DNA from: Dioscorea cayenensis subsp. rotundata
Taxonomy: Eukaryota > Streptophyta > Magnoliopsida > Dioscoreales > Dioscoreaceae
Direction of reading: 5' to 3'
DNA: 64,000 nucleotides
Assembly (NCBI RefSeq): GCF_009730915.1
Contig: NW_024086783.1
Span: forward strand, 47,370 to 111,369
Shown: positions 24,986-35,500 of the stretch, one piece after another
Layout: each line of letters opens with the position of its first letter
How positions within the stretch are numbered: position 1 is the first letter of the stretch
The notes under the pieces: model-generated
Databases searched by the model: none
Told to the model about the DNA's origin: nothing
What the model saw: the letters and a program-made list of their open reading frames with translations, nothing else
Translations under genes and position numbers: made by a program

Positions 24986-25368
24986 TAATTTTCTATATAA
25001 AATTTCGATAAGTTTTCTATATATACCCTCAAACTTTTAAAAATAAATAATTTCATTTAACTCTCTTCAAATCTTATTTTTACAATATCATTTAGTTTTT
25101 CAATAATATAAAGATATTTACCCAAGTTTGCACTTATATTCATGAATAATACATTATACATGAGATGAAAGAGTTAAAAAAATATGGCAAAACATTATCC
25201 ACAACACCCAAAGGAAACTACAGGATAGTCTTGTTAAATAAATCCCAGTGAACCACATGAGGTGATTAGATGTATGGGGCAGAGAGCCTGTGGTACCCAA
25301 AGCGGGATGGGCAAGTTTGGTTCAAATATTTATAGATCGGGTGGATCTATATGTTTCAGGAGGGGAGA

Positions 25369-25443
25369 CGAGGTGTAGTATAGTCTGGTCAGTACATCTA
25401 TTTTGGGTATAGAGTGCCATAAGTTCGAATCCTGTCATCTTGA
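25369..25443 (+). pseudogene. Decayed mitochondrial tRNA-Pro(UGG) copy in nuclear DNA
   Basis: This 75-nt cloverleaf resembles the native plant mitochondrial trnP-UGG. The acceptor arms cgaggtg and catcttg pair with G-U allowances. The D-arm is gtat-agtctggtca-gtac, the anticodon stem tctat/atagag encloses ttttgggt (anticodon TGG), and the T-loop is gttcgaatc. Against the mitochondrial gene as I remember it, the changes are nearly all C-to-T or G-to-A, several at former CpG sites, as expected for methylated nuclear copies. I infer a mitochondrial insertion (NUMT); sequence from about 25240 may belong to it. It is unlikely to be functional. Confidence 0.7.
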
Positions 25444-25491
25444 TGTTCGTCCCAGTTATTATTATTATTATTATTAAAAATGTTTAATAAT

Positions 25492-25736
25492 TAAAGTTAT
25501 TGTTTTGGAGAAAAGGAGCGGACAAAACCCACTGTAGAGCTGGGGACGCTGCATGGCCTCGCTGAACAGTGGGGATGGGTGCAGCTCACGTGGTACCGAA
25601 ACCACCCATACATAACTACTATTCACGACCCTGAAATGTCATGCTCACTGAGAATCGAACTCTCATCACTCGGTGAGAGCTCTATCGGTGACCTATATAC
25701 CAATAGACCCGAAGGTCGTTGGCTAAAGTTATTGTT
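25492..25736 (-). mobile_element. tRNA-derived SINE, copy 2, with 13-bp target duplication
   Basis: The body (25505-25723) is bounded by an exact direct repeat taaagttattgtt (25492-25504 and 25724-25736). Read on the minus strand, the box-B-like agttcgattctc lies near 25660 and the sequence is collinear with the copy at 1391-1613: the shared ends are gccaacga... and ...gctcctttt. It lies just downstream of the mitochondrial tRNA fragment. Confidence 0.8.
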
Positions 25737-26095
25737 ATCTATGATTATTGTTTGGAAATAATTAGCACTCTTCAAATTCAGGGGCATCTCAAGAGAGCAC
25801 ACCCTTGAAAAAAATATATTTATATCGTTAAAGGACCATTTGGAACTTTCACCTGTGATTAGCAAGAAAAAAAACTCAATTAAATATTTTTATAAGGGTA
25901 TATACGTAAAACAAAAGATTTGAATGGGAAAAAGACAACGGTCCACAGAGACGGCTTCAATTAAAAAGCTTGGCCGGCAAACGACCAAATCAAACTCTGT
26001 TGAAAATTCAAGAACAAATGACATAAATTTCTCTCAAAATTTTCCAAAATTTATATTTCATTCTTAGTTTCAATCCCAAAATAATCAATTCAATC

Positions 26096-27435
26096 ATGAA
26101 ACTTCACAGACAAAGCTTTGTTCAAAGACAAAGTGATCCTCAATGGACTAATCCTTCAATGTTTAAACACTCTTCTTCTTCTTTCTTCTTCTTCTTCTCC
26201 GGTGATTGGTTTTCGATTGACGGAATTGATGAAAAGGAACCAAGAGTTGAATTATAATTTGGAGATGAAAGCTAAAGAGTTGGAAGAACATTATGCTGCT
26301 TATAAACTCAAGGTTGATCATGGAGTTAAGAATGTTGTGGAGAAAAGAGTAGTTGAAGTTCATAAAGAGAGGTTGAGTTTGAGCAATGGTGATGGTGAGT
26401 TTATTAGAGGGATGTTTTTATAGAAGATACATGGAGAAAAGAGAAGCAAAATTGAGAGAGGAGTGGAGATCAAAACACCGGGCGAAGACTGAAGAAAAGA
26501 TGATTGCGATGAGAGTGAGTTTGGATCAAATTCATGCTGAATTGAAGGCGAAGAAAGCCGAATTCGATAGAGTGAAAGTTGTTCTTAATCAAGTATATAG
26601 TTTCATTGCTCAATTATATATTTTGTTTCTGAGAATTTTGTCTAAATTTTTTCTGTTTCTGCAGATTGAATCTAATGATAAACGGGCGGCAATTCCTCGT
26701 GCGCAACCGAAAATTTTAAGTACAAGTAGGAGGAGCACTGAAAGTATAAAGCTACCGAAATCAATACCAAAGAGTACCGATACGGAGCCAAAGCCATTGC
26801 TAAAGAAAGGTAGAAGTATAGGTCCCGGTCTCGGTTTTGGTTTATCTAAAACCAAATACAGCTCTGCGTCGAAGAATTATACTCGATCATCAGATATCAA
26901 TCTGTTTTCTACCAGTCAAACATCAGAAACGAAGATCAAACAGACTGTTATTAGTACTACTCTTCCAAGCAAAGGATTCAAGAGGTTCTTAAGTTTTGGG
27001 AAGAAAAGCAATGGAAAGAGTAGTACCAATTCAAGTGAATGTTCATCCCCTAAAGATGTTCTTGAGTATGATTATAATCACAATATTGTAAGCCAATCAT
27101 CGGAATGTCTTCGAAAGTCTAACTTGAGCTATTCGAAATCATCGATCAATGATGAAGGTATATATACTATTAATTAAACATATGTTATCATGAATGCATA
27201 CATCTGAATACGAATTTTTATTTTTCGAATTTTCAGATATGAAATTAAAGAAGGAGATTTTACCAGGAAGTCCACTCAAAGGTAATTGATTTGAATCATA
27301 TGATTATTACCATTTGTTTCTGGATATTATTGATTGATTGATTGATTATTTGCTTTAATCTTTTCAGGAGCTCTGTCTTTTTTCTCACTCAATTCATTCA
27401 AGAACAGGGGAAGTGATTTGAAAGATAGAATGTGA
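26096..27435 (+). CDS. Short COP1-interacting protein 7-like gene, two frame breaks
   Basis: Related to the C-terminal part of plant COP1-interacting protein 7 relatives: the middle YMEKREAKLREEWRSK, the KGFKRFLSFGKKS motif and the end GALSFFSLNSFKNRGSD are family-like. Exons are 26096-26592, 26665-27157, 27237-27281 and 27368-27435. The 72-nt intron 1 preserves phase. Exon 1 changes frame twice, each time explained by one extra T: at 26182-26184 inside a CTT tract and at the T5 run 26415-26419. With both allowed for, length is about 366 residues. The large N-terminal region of full CIP7 proteins is absent. A coiled-coil-like region (TELMKRNQELNYNLEMKAKE) precedes the REAKLREEW helix. Role unknown; a link to light signalling is only by family name. 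It could instead be a decaying paralogue. Confidence 0.6.
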
Positions 27436-28039
27436 GAGCTGTCTAGTGATTTGATTGATCAACTGTTTCAATGCTTTTGTTGAACTTTTAGACATTATTG
27501 AGTGCATTTGGATTGAATTATGTTATATGAATTGAAAAAAAAAATGATAAAAAAAAACAGATGAACTGTTTTTCTCAACAATTAAAGTGACACACCAACC
27601 TTGGAAGTTGAATTCTCAACACACTCCTCTCTGTCCTCCACGTGTTCATACCCCTCAAAACTTCATGGGCATTTCAGGAACACAAGTCCATTTTGGGAAA
27701 CTTGCTTCCTATTCTTGGAAGGCAAGGTTTGCTGGTAGCTCCATCCAAGAACAAAATTAGCATGAATTGAAAACTTAGCATCAAAACAATTCCATCACTT
27801 TGTGTTCTTCTTCTTCTTCTTCTTCTTCTCAAGGTATTATTCATTCTCTTTAATTCTAGTGTTTTCATAGATTTAGTTATTGCATTTTGTTTGCTGAATT
27901 GTGTTGAGTTCATGTAAATCTATTTATGTTTATGTGTTGAAGAGATTCATTGATTCATGTTTTGATTTCATAATGTGCAATGTGTGGTACATCAGAGTGA
28001 TCTTTATAAGAGAGTAAATCGAAAAGAAATACGAAAAAA
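27436..28039. other. Spacer and leader of the DUF936 gene
   Basis: 600 bp between two same-strand genes. A CTT repeat tract ends at a plausible donor (tcaag|gtatta at 27834/27835) and an acceptor (acatcag) lies near 27994, suggesting a small leader intron. No coding region seen. Confidence 0.45.
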
Positions 28040-29788
28040 ATGGCTTCTTTAACACCAGGCGTACTACTAAAACTACTCCAGAACATGCACTCTGATGTCA
28101 AAGTATGCGGAGAATATCGATCTGTTCTTCTTCAAGTTATAAGCATTGTACCCGCATTAACGGGTTCGGAATTATGGCCGAACCATGGTTTTTTCGTTAA
28201 GGTTTCCGATTCTTCGCGTTCGACTTACGTCTCTCTATCTAAAGATGACAATGAACTCATTTTAGCAAACAAACTGCAACTAGGACAGTTCATTTATGTA
28301 GATAGAGTTGAGGCCGGAACTCCGGTTCCTATTCTTATCGGTGTGAGGCCAGTTCCCGGGAGAAATCCATTTATTGGTACCCCGAAAGATCTAATGCATA
28401 TGGTGGTACCTTCGGAGATTCCAAAGCCGAATGAATCTTTGGAAGAGAACCCGAAGAAAAGAGTGTTCATAAAAGAAGAGAAGGTCGGAGTTGCTTCAAG
28501 GTATATGCAAGGCCTTTCGGCTAGTAATACTAATACTAATACTAACAGTAATGGTGATAAGAAGACAAATGGAGCGGATAATGCAATTGAATTACCGAAG
28601 AAAGTCACTTCTTCCAAGGGAACAGAAGAGCTGAAATCTTCGGTACGTCCGTGGTTTGTTATTTCTGTCAGTTTTTCTGCAGTTTTTAAGATGATTCATG
28701 ATAATGCAAGTGCTAGAATTACAGGTACAGTCTGTGAATCCTTCTCGCAATCAGAACAATGCTTCTTTGGTGACATCAAGGATTTCTAGTGCTAAAAAGG
28801 AATCGATAACAAAACCAAAGATTTCACCAATGAGTGGTGGTAAAAGGTTGGTTTTTGATAATGTCATTTGGGACTCACTCCCTCCCACCCTTGTCAAACC
28901 AGGGAAGGTAATTCAATTAGTAAATCGAATCGATTTGATTTCCTAATAAATTTGAGCCCTTTTTTTTAATTCAAGATTACTTGTTTCCTGTCACAGGGAG
29001 TAGTGAAAAGAAAAAACATTGCTTTTTTAGTTGCTGCTGAAGCTCAAAGAGAAGCATCTGCTGCTTCTGCTCTCGTAAAAGCTCTCGGGTGAGCTGTTCG
29101 AATACCATATATGATACATTTTACGTGTTACTGTTTTTCAGTGAGTAACATCGTATTATTTATCAGCATATTTGCCAATCTTTGCTCTTCGGCAACCGAG
29201 GATAGTCCTCATCTTGCCCTCTCTAAGTTCTTTCAACTTCAGCGTCTAATTGATCAGCCTAATGCTAACACACTCAAAGAGATGTCTCAAATTCAGAAAC
29301 CTGAATTTCTTGATGGAGATAAATCTAGCAAAAAGATTTCAGTGTCGAACACTAGAATTTCATCGAATACGTCTAAAGTTTCATCAATGTCTCAGACGAA
29401 TGAGAAGTTAGAGTGGGCAAGAGGAGATGGCATGAAAGAGATCAAAGAAATGAGAGACATACTTCTGAAGGAATCACAATCTTGGTTCTTAAAATTCTTG
29501 GAAGGTGCTCTCGATTCCGGCTTTCAATCAGACAGTGCTCGTATGAAAAAGAACGGTAAAGATAGAATTGGAGGGCATTCAAAAGATTCCGATGAGCAAC
29601 TCGCAATGACATTAATTCAACTCAAGCATGCAAATGATTGGTTAGATCAGCTAAAAACTGATGCAAGCTCTGAAAATGATCAAATGCAAGAGACAATTAA
29701 TCGGTTAAAGCGAAAGATATATGATTGCTTACTTCGTCATGTTGATTCTGCTGCAACAGCTCTAGAAAGTCGAACAGGTTCCACTTGA
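28040..29788 (+). CDS. DUF936 domain protein
   Basis: Plant-specific protein of the DUF936 family; function unknown to me. Exons 28040-28642, 28725-28907, 28997-29088 and 29167-29788 join to 499 residues with matching phases and GT-AG borders. The DUF936 N-terminal block begins right after the start ([20 protein letters not shown]) and covers about 1-125, including [24 protein letters not shown] and [12 protein letters not shown] low-complexity Asn/Thr/Ser linker follows, then the conserved [13 protein letters not shown] motif (about 251-263), the helical stretch [20 protein letters not shown] and a helical C-terminus (about 375-499) ending in predicted coiled coil. The start codon has an A-rich context. 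It is tandem with the CIP7-like gene, 600 bp apart. Confidence 0.85.
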
Positions 29789-32440
29789 TTTGTATATAGC
29801 TTGCTGCATTCAAATACAATGAAATGTTTCAGAAACTACTTACCTTGATAAATAATAAATGCTTCATAAGTACATGAATGAATGGTCGGGACGAGCATCC
29901 AAACTGGAGAGGGAGAGCACGCGTCTAGCAAACATCATTAATTATCATCGGATGATTACCGGACACGTGCCCTGCTTCTCCAGCATGGTTTGCTCATCCC
30001 TCTCCTTTTCTCGTCGTTGACACTGATACATGTTCTTCGGATCAGGATTAGAGATAATTTATAGAAATCCATGGCATGAAACACTAGCTACTGCATCAAG
30101 TTAGGCTGCCTAAAAGAAGTGTGGTTGATGAAATGCTATAATTTCGGCTAATCTGAAAAGGATAATGGTTGTCTACCAGGTACCTAACTCTAAGATCACT
30201 TTCAACAATGGCAGACCACCCACCATATCACTTTAGAGCATGTCACCAAGGATTTAGTAAAAGTTGTTTCATGGCAATGGAACAGTTAATCATAATCAAA
30301 TTGATAAACGGTCTGCAAATGATGTTCGAAATGAAAGAAGAGATGAGAGTGGAGTACAGAGTGCTCTGTGATGACATTGAGCAATGTGGATTGTGGATGG
30401 ATTTATACATGATAAGATTGAAATAGTGATTGATGATTAATAGATGAAAATGACCACAGTGTTTAGTTTAGGAGAAAAAAACCGACACTTTGTAGGATTG
30501 TTACTTTGGGGGATAAGCATGCACGTTTGTACCGGACTTAAAAGTATTGATACTTTTAACTCTTGAGACTTGTGAGATCTTTGATCTCACTTAAACCCAA
30601 TTTGATAACCAATGAAGAATGCTTGAAACTGATTAAAGAGTGGTAGATGATTAGTTGTTAATCACTATCTTAAAAAAATGTTTCTAGTTGCTAATCCTTC
30701 TCAAATCCCATTTTACGACACCCGTTTGTTTAATGTATATGAATTCTTAATACATGCTTAGTGGAAGTTTAAGCTGAAGATAATCAAATAAAGTTTACCA
30801 TGTGTAGTGTGATAAGCTTCTAAAGTTTGTAAACCTTTTCGGGGCATGAATCTAACAAGTCGAAAAGAGAGATCACGATCGATAAGAGCTTGACTAAACT
30901 CTCAAAAAGTTGAAGAAAAGATTGATTAAGTTGCACGGCACCAAACATTCAGAATATTTTATGGAGAAAGTAGAGAATAATTTGCAGAAATGGAAATTAT
31001 TGCCTGTTCTATTATGCATGAATTATTTGTGTGCATAATTCATGAATAATTGTGCCAATTTGGATAAACATGATAAAATTTTGAAGTGAAAAAAACTTGA
31101 TTAACTTTTCTTTTGGTTGTTATATCCTCCAAAGACTTAAAAAATTTACAACCTCTATTCTAACCCACCATTCCTTTAAAGCTTTGAATTACTGAAATGA
31201 TTTAAGATTCATCATATACTTAGAGAAGCGATGATAGAACAATTCTATATAAAAATCCTTGATTAAGTGATTTCAATTTGTTGTACTTTCAAACCGAAGT
31301 TGTGTACTTTCACATTGACACTAGCAAAAGAAGAAATAATAGATAAAATTGAAACTGATGACATTTAACTGCAGAAGACTGCAGCAGAATTACATCGATA
31401 CAGTTACATTTTGATCAAAGTCACAGTAAAAAATCACTCAATGTTGGAATTGAAGATGTGTGTTCTCGTATTTGCTATTCAAAAATAAAGAAACAATGAA
31501 CAAAATGGTTGAAGTGTTTCGTGTGTTTATATGAATGAACTCCACTGAATTAGAGAAAAATGCAGCATAAATACATCGGTACATTAATGTTTTGAGCAAA
31601 GTTTGTCTTAAACATCGTCTGGACCGATAGATGTGTGCTCTTGGCATGCGGTATATTAAAGGAAGATATGAGCAACAAAATTGAAGTCACTCAGGAACAT
31701 CTTCACTTTCACTTGCATTTCATTTAAAGTATGTGTGTATGTATACATATGAATGTTACTGAATTATAGAAGAATACTGCAGAAATACATTGACACGGTT
31801 TGTGTGTTGCTGAATTTCCGAAGAATGTTGCAGAAATAATATCAGTGAATGCCGGAGTAGCAAAGCAAGAAAATAACAGATAAAATTGATGTCGAGCAAG
31901 GACATTTCGGCTTGAATTTCATTCACTGAACTGATATATCCATGAATGCTATTCAACTGCAGAAAAATACTGCAGAAATACATTATTTATACAGTATAAA
32001 ATGATCAAACTTCAGCTTAAAAATCAAGCAATACCTTACTAAGATATGCATCGATTATTTCGGCTATCACATCAATAGAGGGAGTGAATGAGTGTTTCTG
32101 TGAATGCTAATCTCTTCGCAAATCTAAGTTTTAGCTCAATTAATATCAAAATTTCAGACTAAGAACAATGGCTTAAAAACAATACATTGATGCAAAGTGT
32201 TTCATTTTCATTAATATCCCTTGAATTATCAATATATCAGTGCTCAATTTGATCTAAATTTTCCAACTTTTTTAAAGAAAAAAATAAATATAAATTCGAA
32301 GCTAAATTCTACCTAAATATAAATATAAATTTAAATCCAATTTTTGCTAAATAAATAAATAATGGGATCAGACTCAGACCGAGTTGCAAGTGAACCGGTT
32401 TGACAACTCGGACTCATTAGCGGATCTTAAAACGGCTTAA
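29789..32440. other. Intergenic DNA upstream of RRP12
   Basis: 2.7 kb without a supported gene. Apart from the fold-back element listed separately, 31370-32000 holds about four diverged units built around a gaattaYagaagaatactgcagaaatacat-like core. The open frames at 30169-30426 and 31438-31983 have no family likeness. Confidence 0.55.
29888..30000. repeat. Small fold-back (MITE-like) element
   Basis: The left arm gggacgagcatccaaactgg and the right arm, read on the other strand as gggatgagcaaaccatgctgg, are imperfect inverted repeats that extend over about 40 bp each (gggagagcacgcgtct against agcagggcacgtgtcc). They enclose a short AT-rich loop. Total length is 113 bp. No target duplication was identified. 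Confidence 0.55.
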
Positions 32441-32458
32441 CGGGTCGGATCTATTTCC

Positions 32459-32510
32459 AAACCCTATCTATATAAAGAATCGAACCCATTAAGGCTTCTC
32501 TAAAACCCTA
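32459..32510 (+). promoter_or_regulatory. RRP12 core promoter: two telo-boxes and a TATA box
   Basis: aaacccta occurs at 32459-32466 and 32503-32510, and ctatataaag at 32469-32478 lies between them, just upstream of the start codon at 32523. Telo-boxes are characteristic of plant ribosome-biogenesis genes, which fits the RRP12 assignment. The TATA-to-ATG distance is short, implying a leader of only about 20 nt or a different start site. Confidence 0.55.
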
Positions 32511-32522
32511 GTTCTCGAGACG

Positions 32523-35500
32523 ATGGAGACCGACCTCGCCTTCGCCGACGATGGCGTCGTCGTCTCCGATTGCGGGGCTGCTCTTCTCGAGCGCTACGAG
32601 AACTCCAAGAGAGAGGACCACCAGCACCTCTGTGCAGTCATCGGCGGCACCATGCAGACGCTCAAGGACCAGGGCATCGGCCCGACGCCGGTCGCCTACT
32701 TTGCCGCCATTGTTGCATCCCTTGAAAGCCTCTCCCGTGACCAGGGTTCCGCCTCCGACCCCGTGGCCGCCGGGCTCATCGTCTTTCTCTCTGAGGTTAT
32801 CTACGCTGTGCCTAATGCCGTTGTGATTAGCAGGAGGGGTTTCGTGGCGGATGCGTTGTTGAGGTTTTTCGGGTTTGGGTCACTCTCTGAAGATGCTGTT
32901 GCCGCGGGGCTGAAGTGCTTGACTCGGTTGATTACGGCTGAGGAGAGAGTGAGATGGGATAGTGTTTCGCATATGTATGGTGTTCTACTTGGCTTCGTCA
33001 CGGATCCCCGGCCCAGGGTGAGGATTAAGTCGAAACCCTTAACTCTCTGTTTTTTTGTGACTTTCTGTGTATTTGGCTATCAATTCATGTTTTGGTTTTT
33101 AGTTTTGGTGGCAATTGAAGCCATGCAGCTTAGTATCCTTCTTTTTAATAAAGATTCCGTTGTCTTTTTTGGACTATGGTCTCTATTTTGTTCTGATTTT
33201 GATCTCCAATCAAGATTCAAAACTGTATTTTTAGTTGCCTATTTTCTTTTTTGTTATTTGTTGCAGTAACATTCGGCATTGTTCTCTATTGTGTACAATA
33301 TGATCAGCAGATAAAACTTTGATATTTTGTATGTGCAGAGTCTGGATACTCCCCTCTTTTGTTAAACTGTCATTTGTTTTCCATAATCTGGTAGCCTTGA
33401 AATAAATAACGATATTGGATCAATTTAAGAGATGCTGATTGAACTTAATTTGACTGATACAGGTGAGGAATGAATCTCATAGGCTTCTTTATTTGATCTT
33501 AGACCAATTTAAAGGATCTCCAATTCTTGTGTTGGCTTGTGAAGTGATTACCACCATTTTTGAGAGATTTCTTCTGCTTGCTGGTGGATCCAAATCCACA
33601 AATTCTAATACAGAAGAAGGTCCTAAAGGAGCCATGGAAGTTTTGTATATCTTAAATTCTTTGAAACATTGTCTTCCTCTTATGTCGATGAAGTCGTCTA
33701 GCATCATTTTGAAGTATTGCAAAACACTCTTGGAGCTGAGGCAATCAATTGTGACAAGAGCTATAATGGAAATCTTGCAACAGCTGTGCCTTTCACCAAA
33801 TATTAGGGTAGATGCCGAAAGATTGTCTGAAGTATTATGCTCGTTAGCCACATCTGTTACTGAACAGTATACATCTGGAGATGAGTTGGCGACGATAGCA
33901 CGGCTGTTGCATGTTGGTTTTACAAAACTTTATGATCTAAAGAGGGAAATATGCATTATAAAGCTTCCATTGATTTTCAATGCTCTTGGAGGTTAATTCT
34001 GTTTTCTCATTCATTGAATAGTTAGCCCATGTTTTTAAGCGGATGAAAGAAATTGAAACTTTTCGTTCTTTTATTATTTGATAACAGACATCTTAGCTAG
34101 CGAGCATGAAGAAGCAATTTTTGCAGCTACAGAAGGGTTGAAGGGATTAATAAATTATTGTGTTGATGAAAGTTTAGTTGTTGAGGGAGTTGAGCAGGCT
34201 AAGTTGAAAGCAGGAACAGGTGTAGGAAGGGCTGCCCCAACAGTCATTGAAAAGTTATGTGCCACTTTGGATGGCTTTCTTGGTTATCGTTATAATGCTG
34301 TGTGGGACATGTGTTTTCAGGTTATTTCATCAGCATTTGATAAAATAGGTACTTTTCTCATTGATCTCTTTCACTTGATTCCACTATTAATTTGTGGAAA
34401 TGTTTAGGCACTGATTTTCTGAAGTTTCTTCTCTTGAAGCAAAAAAGGCAAACCATGAGACATGCTTAATTTATATTAAAATTACATATGTGCCAAAGCA
34501 TTCAATGCGAGGCTCATGTGATTGGACATCTACTACACAATGTATGTAGCTGAAATGTCAGTTAGTGTGTTGAATTCTAAGACTAGTTGGAGAGCAATAT
34601 GAAGAGGTAGAGGGGATTGATGAATGAAACTTATGTAAGTCTACCTATAACTTTTGGGAGAGAGGTTCTCAATAACTTATGTACACTTCTCTCTCCAGTT
34701 ATGTCACCTAACTTGTGTGTTTACTCCATATGGTTTTGAGGTTTTGTAAGCAGAGTTGACCTAAAGGACCCTTTGAATGCTATGCATTCCCAAAATTTTG
34801 ATAATTTATTGATCACTTGCTATAATTATTTTTATCAAATGTTTTGTAGGATCATTGTGGGTGGTCATGTTTCTACTCATGCGATGTCGAATTTGTACAA
34901 AATTGTGATTATCATCCTGCAAGGAGTGTAACCAAATAGGATTTCTGACAACAACTAATTGTATTCTAAGAAACTAGAGCCATACTGTAAGTCAGATGAT
35001 CTTCATTTCATGAGCTGTATATGAGGGTCTTTGGCAATTGAGCTTTAGAAATGCTTCCCAAGAAGTGTAGGAGTTCCAATGCTATGTGTTGTATTTCAAA
35101 TAGTTTTTGTTTTTCAGATAATTTGCAGTGTACTTGAACCACCTATGTCACTATTGTAATTTTATTGGTTTGTGGCCCTGTACATCGAAGCAATTTAACT
35201 TCACTTAGTTGAAAGATATTTACATATAATGTTTGCTTGAATTGATGGAAATAGTGACAAGTAAAATCAATCAAAATTATTAGTCTAATGTACTTAATTC
35301 TGACATGTGTTTTATTTTATTCCATATTCTCATTGCCAAATGAACTTATAAAAAATTGTTTAGATGTGTGTTCACATAACATATTAAATTTTTTCATCCT
35401 TTTTCTTTTCGACTGTTTCTATTGGGGATCATTCAGGGGGATCGTCCTTCCATCTGATGGTTGGGACTGTTAAAAGCTTAGCAGATATGCAGAACTTATC

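Larger units (their letters stand above)
22700..25240. other. AT-rich spacer
   Basis: No gene was found on either strand. It contains the Stowaway element and the GC-rich block listed separately; the rest is simple AT-rich sequence. Confidence 0.6.

Noticed and set aside
25369-25443. Functional nuclear tRNA-Pro gene
   Set aside because: The sequence is of mitochondrial type with many C-to-T changes and weakened pairs; called a pseudogene instead.
25579-25865. Open frames on both strands
   Set aside because: They lie inside SINE copy 2 and its flank; not coding.
26395-26423. A 29-nt intron explaining the second frame change in the CIP7-like gene
   Set aside because: gtgagt and tatag borders exist, but plant introns are not that short; one extra T explains it better.
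30169-30426. 85-residue frame downstream of DUF936
   Set aside because: No family likeness, no splice or promoter context, AT-rich codon make-up like the spacer.
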